From: Rosa chinensis
Lineage: Eukaryota > Streptophyta > Magnoliopsida > Rosales > Rosaceae
Length of the DNA: 64,000 bases
Reading direction: 5' to 3'
Assembly (NCBI RefSeq): GCF_002994745.2
Contig: NC_037094.1
Span: forward strand, 17,322,001-17,386,000
Shown here in pieces: positions 1-10,780 of the stretch. Position 1 is the stretch's first letter. The number at the start of each line of letters is the position of its first letter. The position numbers and the translations under genes were made by a program. Under the pieces are notes generated by a model. It had not been told where the DNA came from. It did not search any database and saw nothing but the letters and a program-made list of their open reading frames with translations.

Positions 1-29
1 AGACCACATGTCGACTTAAGGATTTTATA

Positions 30-449
30 ACATACTTTTTTAATTTCATTTTGTAGTTGATTATCCAAACGGATCTTAATTTGTATACATATTGTGATAG
101 TGTATTTTGGTGAGTGGTGAGTGGTGACCAATATATTCGTTTTGGCCCTTTTAAGAATGCTTGTGAGATTTGTTTTTTTTGGATGGTTTTAAACATTTAA
201 GGACACGGTTTATGTCTCCTTGTAGGCAAAGGATAACTCTTCTTTTTCCATTTTCAAGACACAAATTGTGTCCTAGTAAGGTAAAGAGGACACATTTTTC
301 TTGATATAAAAACATATTTTAGGTGTCCTATATTGGTTACGACTTACGAGGACAATAATGTTGGGCTTTAAGGACACAGTTTATGTGTCATAGTAGGGAA
401 AAGAGGACACTGTTTCAGTGTCCTTGTATATGACTTACAATGACTGCTA
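30..449 (+). mobile_element. 3' part of a Pack-CACTA copy (unit upstream of the window)
   Basis: This stretch aligns by eye with 47240-47680 and 59825-60260, the 3' subterminal parts of the two UBC/TPT1 Pack-CACTA copies. It shares their short inverted motifs built on GGACACA..TGTGTCC. Its own 3' terminus is missing, because the similarity stops near 450 where a different CACTA end begins. The rest of this copy lies left of the window. I see no gene in it. Confidence 0.75.
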
Positions 450-1057
450 GATGGAGGACTCTAGCCGACAACCCGTAGAAATTGTCACATAATTGGTCTT
501 TTACGAGAAAATTAAAGTTGTCACATAAATATCAACCGACAACTTGTAGAAGTCGTCGCCTAATTAGTTTTCAATTAGGAAGTTCAAGTTGTCACATATA
601 CATTAAGCGACGATCTGTTAAAGTTGTCACCCAATTGATTTTCAGTGAGGAAGTTAAAGTTGTCACATAAATATTAACTGACAACTCACATAAGTTGTTG
701 CTAAATCAGTCTTCTGCGACAAAAATCTAGTTGTCACATAAACATTAAACGATAACTTCTACGAGTTGTCGCCTAATTAATCTTTTACGAGGAAGTTAAA
801 GTTGTCACACAAACATTAACCGACAATTGATAGAAATTGTCGCCTAATTGACATTTTGGGAGGAATCGGGTGTCGCATAATGTCAAATGGGCAACAACTG
901 TCAATTTGTCGCAAATACTTACTTTATGTGATAAATTGGTTGTCGCCGATGGGATCATGTGCGACAACTGAAATTTCCTCCTATTTGCCAAGTTTTTGCA
1001 ATGATTTTTGGGTTGTCACAATGAAATTCCTCACTTTTGCTATTTTCTCTTGTAGTG
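450..1057. mobile_element. CACTA 3'-end remnant with about 65-bp subterminal repeats
   Basis: The right edge reads TCTCTTGTAGTG, the inverse of CACTACAAGAGA, a CACTA terminus. Left of it are six to eight degenerate direct repeats of about 60-70 bp. Each carries GTTGTCACATAAA..ATTAACCGACAA and GTCGCCTAATTA modules, as expected of CACTA subterminal transposase-binding repeats. No matching 5' end is present. The flanking unit sequence equivalent to about 47680-47805 is missing, so the element was probably truncated together with a flank deletion. No coding region is recognisable. Confidence 0.65.
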
Positions 1058-1161
1058 AACAAAACAGAGCTCTGATCAAGAATGTATAGCGCATCAATGT
1101 CTGTTTCTGCAATAAAACTTCAATTTCTGATAATAACAGAGGAATCCACTTATAGTACCGT

Positions 1162-1440
1162 CACTACTAAAGACAATTGCTTTTGCTACGGCAAATTTAG
1201 CCTTTTGCGACGGAAATGTTAGCGTTGCTATAGGTGGCGTCACAAGATCCATTTGCGACGGTAAATTTCCGTTGCAAAAAATATTTGCGACGGAAAACTG
1301 CTGCCGTCGCAATGGCTAAACTATTTGTGACTGATACTTTGCCGTCGCAAAAAGATATGTCATTTAAAAAAAAAAATGGGGTGAATTAGTTGCGACGGAT
1401 ATTTTGCCGTCGCAAAGAATATTTCATTTATAAAAAAAAT
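1162..1440. repeat. CACTA left subterminal repeats
   Basis: Short repeats in both orientations built on TTTGCGACGG / CCGTCGCAA recur from about 1185 to 1415. They are the probable transposase-binding region of the 16-kb CACTA element. A weaker counterpart lies at about 17040-17140. Confidence 0.7.
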
Positions 1441-2519
1441 AATAAAAAAAAAGGTGTGGATTGCACACCAAAGCTAGTATAATTCACCAAATATCATAAA
1501 TTGAAAAATATTACGAAACCCATCATCTATAACCAACCAACAATCACAATTCTAAGACCAACCAAAGATTGTTTAAAAACAAAGATGAGCCAAAGCAACC
1601 CATGCCAACACTGCAGCACCTTCATTAGAAGTAAAAAAAATGGCCAGATTATCAACCACAGCTGCTACCAAGCATACTTTCAAATTTATATTAGAATCCA
1701 CGCCAAAACACTTCTAGCTGGAGCAGCCCCATTCTTATCGAGTACCTGTAAGGATGAGAATTTTGATCAGTTAGCTAAAATAAACTAGTGGATCATGAAC
1801 AATCTATTCTCGATCAGCTGATATCATTGAAAGAATCATGAATTATATAATTCTGCACTTTTGAGAGAGCAAAGTACTTGTATATTTGAGATTCTGAAAC
1901 CACTGATTCTTATCTGCAGTTTGCATTAAACCCCAATCCTATAATTTCAACTTAGAAAGAAAAACTTAAGCTCATCTATATACCAGTAATATGTTCATCA
2001 ATTTCCTAAATTTCAATCAAGGCTCATGTATACATATACTACTTGAGTATTTGTTCATCATCCAAAAAGGATTTATTTATAAGAATTTTCCTCTATTCAT
2101 TTTGAATTCGTAAGTAATCATATATGGAACAACATAGCTAGATACACTAACAGATAGATGAATCTCCTAAGTATGAAAACATCTATACAGATAATGTCAG
2201 TAATTTCCATGTTCTAGGCTTCTAGCAATATCCAAAGTAATTTTCACAAAACACCTAATCAACTACAAAATACCTTATTTAACACTTGGCAGTGTTTCAG
2301 GACTTCTATTTGTGGGTCGACCAAATCAAAAACCATTTGAATACATAATGTACTTAGCAGGTTCCAAATTCTCTGCCTCAACTTCTTCTTAGTCACTGTA
2401 CTGCAGCAAAAATGGGCTCAAAGAATAAAGTGAATTAGTACCAAATAATACAATCAAGCATGACATAAAATCAAGAAGGGGGGAGCTTAATACGTTGCCT
2501 GCAAGAACACACAAGGGAG
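1441..2519. other. CACTA internal DNA, no recognised gene
   Basis: AT-rich sequence with only short ORFs and no codon pattern I can assign. Because the receptor-kinase fragment on the minus strand runs towards it, it could contain decayed downstream introns or 3' sequence of the same gene. I could not identify any kinase subdomain here. Confidence 0.4.
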
Positions 2520-3372
2520 AAACTCATTTTTTCCTTGCTAGGATGCTGCAGACAATTGCTTCACGGCAATTACTCTTCCATCATTAAGAGTACCCTATTA
2601 ACAAAGAATAAGAATAATAGTTTAATCTGTAAAATTGATATACTCATTACCAGATATACGATTAGTAAAAATGAGACCTTGGCAACCAGATATACCTTCA
2701 TTTTTACTGGTGTTAATCCTTTTTTCTTCTTTGAAAAATACAGAAAACCAACAACAATAGAATCAAAAGTACTCCACCACCAACAACAATCCCCACAATC
2801 AGCCCCGTCCTATTCTTCCTACTAGTTGGATGGTTCGGAACTATAGTAGGTGGGAAATATGCAAGTATAAAAGCATTGCAGTCAACAAACAGCATAGAAG
2901 CACTTTGTAATAACATCCATCAGAACCTGAATGTATATGCTTAGTTTGCAACTGAAATTTGAGCGCTATATTGTTATTACCCGGTGTAGCACTGATGGCT
3001 GAAATAACAGGTCCATAAGTACCAACCTCAGGTACGCAGCAAGTCCCCTTTCCAGCCCAAAAGAGATGAATTTCAAGGTAGTTGTGTGAGCTAGGGCCTT
3101 GTATTCCTTCTGAACGGCTTGCAAAGATTTCCCACCTACCTCCTTTCGTATATCAAAATCCTTCGAAACTAGAATTCCCTTAAAACAATATAAATAGAGA
3201 AGCTATGAAATATATCTAATACACGTCTCCCAAGATTTTTCCTTGGAGTATCTAGGATTTGTTGTTCTGCAAACTGGAGTTTGACTTTGTAGACACCATT
3301 TTCCAGCCCCAAGCCATAGTATCTAAGTGAATGTGTTGAATGACCAAGAATGACGGGCATACTCAAAGCCAC
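2520..3372 (-). pseudogene. Captured fragment of a malectin-type LRR receptor-like kinase gene
   Basis: Read on the minus strand from 3372, successive pieces match the plant LRR-VIII receptor-kinase group (At1g56130/At1g56140 type). First comes the end of the malectin domain, with LRYYGLGLENGVYKVKLQFA and ILDTP. Next, at about 3110-2985, are NYLEIHLFWAGKGTCC and TYGPVISAISATP. A juxtamembrane and transmembrane segment follows (RTGLIVGIVVGGGVLL, then a run of L and basic QRRKK) at about 2800-2715. An N-lobe kinase piece, GRVIAVKQLSAAS, sits at about 2580-2540 and is followed by an in-frame TAG. The LRRs, most of the kinase domain and the catalytic loop are absent. It cannot make a working receptor. 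Exon borders are approximate, and the family name rests on remembered family wording. Confidence 0.75.
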
Positions 3373-4587
3373 AACAAGCTCAAAACAATATAAGATTACT
3401 ACTATAAATAAGATTTACAGAATGTTTTAGGCTTTTAGCTGTAAGCCTGGAACTTATATTACTCTTACTATTTCTTTCATCAAAATGTTATCAAGTAGCC
3501 CAATTAAGATTACTAGAAAATTCTCCCGCGCGATGCTGCTGGTTTAATTATTTTTTTTTTCTCATCAAATCATGATCTACATAATATAATACAATAATAA
3601 TTTTACATATTACAACAACTGTTATTTTAATCAAGCTAGTAAAGAGAAAGAATGGTATTTTAATGAAGGTGATATCAAGTTTCTACAATGGGGGTTTAGC
3701 ACTAATCTAATTCACTGGCTGACTCAAATGCATCTTCAACTGAAGTGGACTCATCTGCAGATCCATAGACTGTACATGCAGAATCCCAGTTAAGTTGATT
3801 ATGCAGAAGAAGCAAGAAATGTAAAATAAATAAAAAAGGAGGAAATATACAAACAATCTAGAAGTAGTTAATTACAGTTTGTTTATCTTCTTAGGTATGA
3901 ACAAAGCAAATCCCAAAACCTACAAAAAATAAAATGGATAAAGCTTTACATAACCATATCCTCACTAAAGTTATAGACCTTATATTGCAACAAACAGATT
4001 TGGATCTCTTTACTATCGAATAAAAGATCCGTGGATTCATTGATTGTAACATGCTACTCAGGTTTGGAGATTAGACTCAAAAGAAACTTTCTTTCTACGG
4101 TAAGAAGAAAAACAGCGGTCAGAGTAGAAGTCTAGAATTAGAAGCACACTATTCCGAAGAGGAGTATTGTTCATAAGCTATTCTTACTGGTTTGGAGATT
4201 AGAAGCACACTGTTCCTTAGGGAGTTACTATTCATAAACTACAGTAACCCCTATTCTGGTTTTCTTCTTGCTACCATAAATGATAGTAATACAATGAAAA
4301 TGAACATGTTCTCTTCAAAACTGACATAGCAAAAGTTCATATTCTGAAATCTAATCTGTAAATGTCACAACAATTTTGTCTGAAGGGAAGACTTGTATGA
4401 TCATTGACATTTTAAGTAAATGCCACAATTCATGCGTTTCTGAAATAGGTTTTTCCCTGAATGAAAAATGTACTGGGCTAGATATAAGCACAACCCTACC
4501 CCCCAAAAATCCTTGCTTCTGCTAGTATATTTCCAGGACGGAGACATACAGTACTCAACACACAAAGAGCAAAGTTTTGAATAGAAT

Positions 4588-4625
<38 letters not shown>

Positions 4626-5671
4626 AAAATTGCATCAGTTAAAAGCATGTCAACATTGAACTTACCTGCAGTTCAAAGATCAAGTGTAAACCATCATATG
4701 CAAGTGTGGTCCCTTTTTTTTTTTTTTGAAAGGATGCAATTGTGTTTTAACAATGTCACAAAACTTCGAAAAATTCACAGTTTTGCTCTGTACTACCAAT
4801 AAAGAGGAAAGTGTGGAAAGATATACAAAGAAAATTGCATCAATTAATAGCTTGTCAACATTGAACTTACCTAAAGTTCAGAGATCAAGTGTAAAGCATC
4901 ATCTGCAGTAGTGTTTTAACCTTGGTCTCTTTACTTTGAAAAACTTGCCTGGAAATATTATAAACTTCAAAACAAATGCAGTGCAGATGATAAGTACCAG
5001 ATCGCCAAAGTAATGCAGATGTATGATAAGATGTTTAAACTTCTCTGAAGGTATCCCAACGATGGCTTAATATCCATAACCTAAGTCTAGTAAAACCATT
5101 TGTTCAGTGTATGATTCAGCCAATGCCATTTTAGATAAACCAAACTTCCCAGTTCCTGTGATTTCATTTAGAGAGGAAATTAAATGGAACAGAAAAGCAT
5201 TAGACTCAGAATGCAGATAGGATGTTTAAATAGGCTTTAGAACAAAACAATTTAAGCAAACTCAAGCAAATGATGCAGAATCTGGATTAATGAACCCAAA
5301 TGACAAATAGTTGGGTCAATTAAGCATAACCAATTGAAAGAACCAACTAAAACTACCATAAACTTCCAAAACAACATGAAAGCCATTTAAAGGGTTCTGG
5401 AAAGTTTCTAGCTTATGCTTGTAAATTGATAAGCTGCAATCAAATTAAGGAAGTATCATTAACTTAAAAAAGAAATAACCCTGAGAAATCTTCAATCTCT
5501 AGTCTATAACAAAGCAAAATTGTTCTCTCCATACTGTAAGATATCTAACTGACATTGTAAACACTACCCTAATAGATTATAGCTATTGACTTTCAGACCA
5601 ATATGGAAGCAATGTAAGTCATGTTCTTCATGTAAAGCTGCATTTACTTTCGTGGAATGATCCCAAATGCC
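3373..5671. other. CACTA internal DNA with a (TA)n tract, no recognised gene
   Basis: AT-rich sequence. A TA dinucleotide run lies at about 4591-4622. Two related segments of about 60 bp (4623-4690 and 4828-4905, sharing AAAATTGCATCA and TTGAACTTACCT) look like a diverged local duplication. The minus strand at about 3795-3705 is open and ends in a stop after ..SVEDAFESASELD. It could be a terminal exon, but I cannot name it. Confidence 0.4.
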
Positions 5672-5837
5672 TAAGGCTTAGTTTGGCATTGCTTCCTAGG
5701 GTGCTTTTGAGACTGCTTCTGCTTTAGGACCAAGAGCATGGTGTTTGGTAAAATATCTGAAAGCTGCTTTTGGTTGAAATGGCTTCTCCGTAAAGCCGAA
5801 TTTGGGAAGCTACAATTTGTAGCTTTGAGAAGCTGCT

Positions 5838-6275
5838 TTGGGAAAACACGGAGGAGCAACAGTGCAGTGTTTAATGAATTTTGACTTCATGCCAATTATG
5901 TCCTCCTCCTTTTCTGATAATTACATCGAAACAACAGAACCCTATCTTTTCTCCATCTCTTTGCCGTCATTTTCATTATCACTCCACATCTCTTCATCTC
6001 CTCCTTCCTCTTCTTCAATTCGTGGATTCTCGCCGGCCTCGCCTCCTTCAATTCGTGGGTTCCATCTCTTTGCCGTCATTATCGTTATTATTCCACATCT
6101 CCTCCTTCCTCTTCTTCAATTCGTGGATTCTCTCTACAATTTGGGTATTCTGGGTTATGTTTCTTCTCTGAAGATAATCTATCAAACAGAACCCTATTCC
6201 TCTGATTCCTCCATAGCTGCACAAAAAAGAGTAAGGTATGTGAGCTTCACTCAGTCAGATCTCCAGAACCCATAG
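5838..6275 (+). repeat. CT-rich local repeats, possible transposon leader
   Basis: The segment holds three copies of a CTCCTTCCTCTTCTTC / AATTCGTGG motif between about 5995 and 6130, inside an open but low-complexity frame rich in Ser, Pro and Phe. It probably belongs to the 5' leader region of the Harbinger genes. I do not consider the open frame a gene. Confidence 0.4.
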
Positions 6276-6290
6276 TTTGCTTGACTGCTT

Positions 6291-7264
6291 CTCTTTACTT
6301 TTTATTTCGAGAAATTGATGAGATTTCATTGAATTGTTATATAGGAGATTTCATAGATACATATTTCGTTTTGTGATTTGTTTTTGGATTTATTTTTGGG
6401 TTTCTCTTTGGTTCTTGTAGATGTAGTTGAGGCGAGAGTACTGTTAGAAACCATTGTCAATTGAGTTTTGAACTTGATTATTTGTCTTATAGCTTTTTTG
6501 CAAAAGAGATACATGATTAATATGATGGAATTGCAAACAAGAAGCAAGATCTTGTGTATGAATGCGGATGAATGATTAGGAATGCACATTATTAAACGAT
6601 TCAGAAGTTTAGGACTTGACGTGTGGGAATGTAAGCTTCAGGTTTGAAAGATCAATCGGGGACATATATGTTACAGGTTTGGTGGTGTACATTCATGTTC
6701 TTCGTGGAACATATTCGTGAGTGTTTTGAGTAATAAATGGTTTGTCTTTTTCAATATTAGCTCGTAACGGTGAATTGATGCAGTTTTAGGCTTATTCAAT
6801 GAGTAATTAGGATTACTGATAACCAATTAACCACTGAGCTAGCTAGGCACAATACGAAGTTTAATAACTAGCCTTAACTTGTAACCCGTCTATAATCGTA
6901 GCCAAGTAAGCTGTAGAAGATTGCTTCTTGTTAGCTTATACAATACTTTAAACTGAGGCTTCAAATCTTTCCTAATGCAGCATCTGTTAGTGGCATATTA
7001 TATGAGGAGGTCCTTGTTTGAGTATCAGAATGGATAAATTGTTTGGTATACCTGTTAATAGAAATGGCAATGACATGTAATAGATATTCGTTTCATAATC
7101 TCATCGTTAGTTAGCAGAAGGCCGGGAAGCATTACTTCAAAGTTTAGATGTCTGCTTCTTTTAGATACCACAATCTGCTTCGAAATGATCCTTTTGGCAG
7201 TCCTAGTTAAGACCTAGATTAGACTTGCCCCTCGAACTCATTGTGGAATCTGAGTGTTCGGTTT
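6291..7264. other. Harbinger internal DNA, nothing recognised
   Basis: Unique-looking AT-rich sequence between the CT-rich leader and the solo LTR. No open frame of note and no repeat was seen. It is plausibly part of a long 5' untranslated intron of the Myb-like gene. Confidence 0.3.
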
Positions 7265-7269
7265 CTAGT

Positions 7270-8531
7270 TGTGAGGGTGACTTTGTGATTTGGACTTTTT
7301 GCAGCAAGACTCTCCTAGTTGTGCGAGACTAGGCCCAAAATCGTTCAAAGGTTGACCTGAGAACAACTTCGTTGTAACCTGTTAGATGTAACAGCAGCTA
7401 TTTGGCTTGATGATAACAGAAGCGATTACACTTGATTTCATAAGAACAGAACTTATAGGCGGGCATGGTGTGGGAGCTAGATGCATGAGAGTTTAGCAGA
7501 GAGGGAGAATTCCAGTGGTAACATGATTTCTGGGTTTTGGGTTAAGGTTGGTTGGGAAGAATTAGCTAGGGATTCAGAGATAAAGCTTGATCTCTTGCTT
7601 GATGTTTCTGGGCTGTTGTGGCTTGGTTTTCTACTGCAATGAACTCGCCTTTTATAGCAGTGATAGACGGGGAGGATTTGTGCCAAGAACCAGAGGTTTT
7701 GAAAGGGTATTCTCAGTTTTGGTGGGATCATTCTAAAGCTTTCAGTTTTTGTTTTCCCCATGAAATCAAAGGAGTGAAAGCTTGCTTTGGCTCTGAGGGT
7801 GAAGACCAGTGGCACAGGTATAGGACGGTGATGGGGATCCCAGATTTTGTGCTGCTGTGATCTTTGAGAGATCTTAATCCCCTACTTTGTGCTATTGTAA
7901 ATCGTGATCACAAAAATCTAAGAGTTATTGGAAATTGAGGCAGGATTTCGGAGGATGCGAGTTGGGAAGCTTTTGCATAGATTTGGGGTTCTTACCAGAA
8001 AAGGGTGGAGCAGTAATCCCAGCAACAACTTGATGGAACAGCGTTCCTGATTTGGGGAAGACGACTCCAACGAGTTTTTGGGCTACAGACTCTGGTGTAA
8101 TGGACTTTGGGTAGGGGAGTGACTTTAGTGGGCTCTTGTTGGGCTTGCTTTCATCTCTCCACTAGCCCATGTTAAGATGTTAGCCCTCAAAGCATGAATA
8201 TTGGTTCCCAAGTCCAAAATTATCGACGGGCCTTATCATAACAATGGGCCTCGCATGATCCGTTACCTTCCACACCACATCCCGCCGTATAAGCCCCAAA
8301 CGTAGCTTGGGTCTACGCGTATCGCATGGTAAATAAGCGTGTTGGCTCATTTGGAAATTCTTGTCAATCGTTTGAGTATTTAGGCATCTCGTATCGCTTG
8401 TTAAATGGAGAACTCTCTTTTGACGTATAAATGGGCTCGCTTGAAGGCCCAATTAGGTTACGAGGTCGATGACTCGTTCCCTTTGCCTGTCACTCGTTAA
8501 ATTCGAACTTGAGGAAATTTGGGTATCAACA
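7270..8531 (-). mobile_element. Solo LTR (1.26 kb)
   Basis: It starts TGTGAGGGTGAC, ends GGGTATCAACA, and is flanked by a perfect 5-bp duplication CTAGT (7265-7269 and 8532-8536). The same LTR occurs at 33522-34751 in the opposite orientation with its own 5-bp duplication, and truncated from 39636. No internal retrotransposon sequence remains, which fits LTR-LTR recombination. The open frame at 7618-7860 is repeated in diverged form in the third copy with breaks, so I treat it as part of the LTR and not a gene. Confidence 0.9.
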
Positions 8532-8536
8532 CTAGT

Positions 8537-9049
8537 CATGTATGGAACCTAGATTAGACACACCACAATCTGTTGTGTGTTGTTATCAGTTGGTCTTGGC
8601 TTTTGAGAGAAAGGTGAACCTGCATAAAGAAATTTTTGTATTAGAGTATGAATGGAAATTTATTTAGGTTGTAACTACAACTTTTGAAATTTGTACATAT
8701 ATTGGCTATGAAAACAGATAGTTGAAGTATCCAGATGTACAACCAAGAGTATTAATTGAGGACTGATAACATATTAGCTGATTCAATACTTGTTGACTAT
8801 CTAATTTATAATTTATTTATAATTGTTGAGATAGCATTAGCTTATTCAATACTTTTATTTATAATTTATACCAGTGTGGCAATGTCCCACAGTCCCACCT
8901 TAGTCCTTCATTCCATTACATGTTCTGTTACTTTTAGGGGTAAAACGTCAACCCAACTCATCATCCCACCTTAGTCGTTCATTCCATTGTATAAGTAGCA
9001 TAATCTGGTGCATATTAGAGCTATACGTTTGTAAACATGTGATACGTCT
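8537..9049. other. Harbinger internal DNA with a small duplication
   Basis: No gene is seen. A phrase of about 24 bp, CCCACCTTAGTCcTTCATTC, occurs twice (about 8896 and 8967). AT-rich repeats of TTATTTATAATTTAT and ATAGCATTAGCTTATTCAATAC type surround 8760-8870. Confidence 0.35.
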
Positions 9050-10630
9050 AAAAGATGCACAACTCAAACCTTGCACTCAAATATCATCGTTGGTAATATA
9101 GTGATCAAGCAAGGGTCATTACCCGCTGAAGATTGTTCCTAAACTGCTAACTAAATGTCACAAACTACTCTAAACTATGCTACTGAACAGTTAACGAAAA
9201 TAAATTAATTAACTAACCTAGACTCGATGGAATTTTATGAAAATTTTACAGGACACTAAATACACATTGAATAACATGTATACAAAATTTAAGAACAATC
9301 GGAATTTATTTGATAATTTAAATAATTCACGTAAAACTGAACACAGTAAGATAACAAAGCAGAAACAGATTTTATAGCTTTAAACTATTGATAGAAATAA
9401 AGCTAAGGACTCATTCTCCACCACCAAACACACTCAATCATATCAAATCTCAGTTATGGAATCTTAATTCTCAATTGAATTTACCCGAAGTTAACTCACA
9501 ACCTCGAATTAACCCATTACCCTTTCTTAGTTCCTCGTTAAGTGAATACAAGCTCACCACTTAATCTATTTCCGATTATGCAGCCTAGACACAAGCTCGC
9601 TAACTTTAACATATCAAAATCATTAAGCAAAAAAAAAGGGTTTGGATAAATCTAGGGTCACAAGTACATTGGTAGTCTTGCTAAACCTAGGGTTTGAGTC
9701 ACATGTAATTCAAGAAACCATTTTGCTACTCAATTGGAATCAACACACGACATATACGAATCTAGTGTTACTCCTAGCATTAGAACCCTAACCTATTCAT
9801 TTAGTTGCACACCTAAACAAACAAGCAAAGATTCATCTTGTAGACACAGTGAAACAAACACTCAATTGATAAGATAGAAAACCAAAAACTGAATTGTCAT
9901 CAATATGAATTGAACATATTTGGGGCTTTGAAATCGCCCCTAGCTACAAAAGTATTTAGCTAGACATAGTCATGAAGAAAACAAAAACTAGAAGAAAGGA
10001 AGAGGAAGAGATGGCGGCTAGTTGATGGCAGAAGATGTCGTTCTTTCTTTCTCTTGTGCGGCCCTCCCCGTCCAAACTGATCACGTCCCTCTTTTTTTTT
10101 GCTTAGGTTCGGAGATTTTCACTTCTTTTCCTTTTAGGATTCAAGTAGCTTCTCCTCTAAGATTCCTAATAATTTTCACCCATAAAAATATGTCATATAT
10201 CTCTAATAAACAGAGATATTCAGTTAATACTCGTCGGTGGGCTTCTAAAAGGAATTCGGGCCTCAAATCATGGATTTCCGTCAAAGTGTCAGATTTTCGG
10301 ACTGCCCGACCTTGCTGTACTAAATCGGTCATAACTTCTTGTAGAAAAATGATATGAATGAACCGTTAAAATTTCTGGAAACTAGACATCCAAGGCTTTC
10401 CAAGAATATAAAGTTCACTGTCTAGTTCGTTCTGAGCTGCTCTCAGTTTTATGTCGAAGTTGACTGATCTGCACAGGCAGATTTACTGATTTAGCTTCCT
10501 TTCTTCTACTTTGCTCCAAAACACCTACAAAACATAAAAATAAAGTAAATGACTCAAATAGATAGAAAACTAGCTAAGAAAACATGAAGAAATCAACACA
10601 AAATCATGTACATTTATGAGCTTATCAACA
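9050..10630 (-). mobile_element. LTR-like block (remnant of a large LTR element)
   Basis: Read on the minus strand it opens at 10630 with TGTTGATAAGCTCATAAATG. It then runs through non-coding sequence such as GTAGGTGTTTTGGAGCAAAG, which resembles the LTRs of large non-coding plant LTR elements. The other edge, near 9050-9075, is uncertain and I found no 5-bp target duplication. The short open frames at 10022-10357 are not supported as genes. The identification rests on the terminal sequence and general character only. Confidence 0.4.
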
Positions 10631-10780
10631 TGACCTTGATCAAATTATATTAATCCTCATCAATCGAAAGATGTATAGGTAGCATAATCTGGTCTTGCTT
10701 TTGTGAGAATCATGTTAGGTGTTGGACATGGTACGTTATATCAATTGTTTGTTTACTACTAAAGCATGTTTTATCTTTAG

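Noticed and set aside
450..850. CRISPR-like regular repeats
   Set aside because: Repeats are degenerate and directly adjoin a CACTA terminus in plant DNA, with no constant repeat and unique spacer pattern.
2535..2825. Plus-strand open frame of 96 residues
   Set aside because: It is antisense to the receptor-kinase fragment, which shows clear family wording on the minus strand.
5838..6275. A 145-residue Ser/Pro/Phe-rich protein
   Set aside because: The frame is a translation of CT-rich local repeats without a domain or conserved copy.
7618..7860. An 80-residue gene (MAWFSTAMNSPF...)
   Set aside because: It lies inside a solo LTR, and the homologous stretch at about 39975-40200 is broken by frameshifts.
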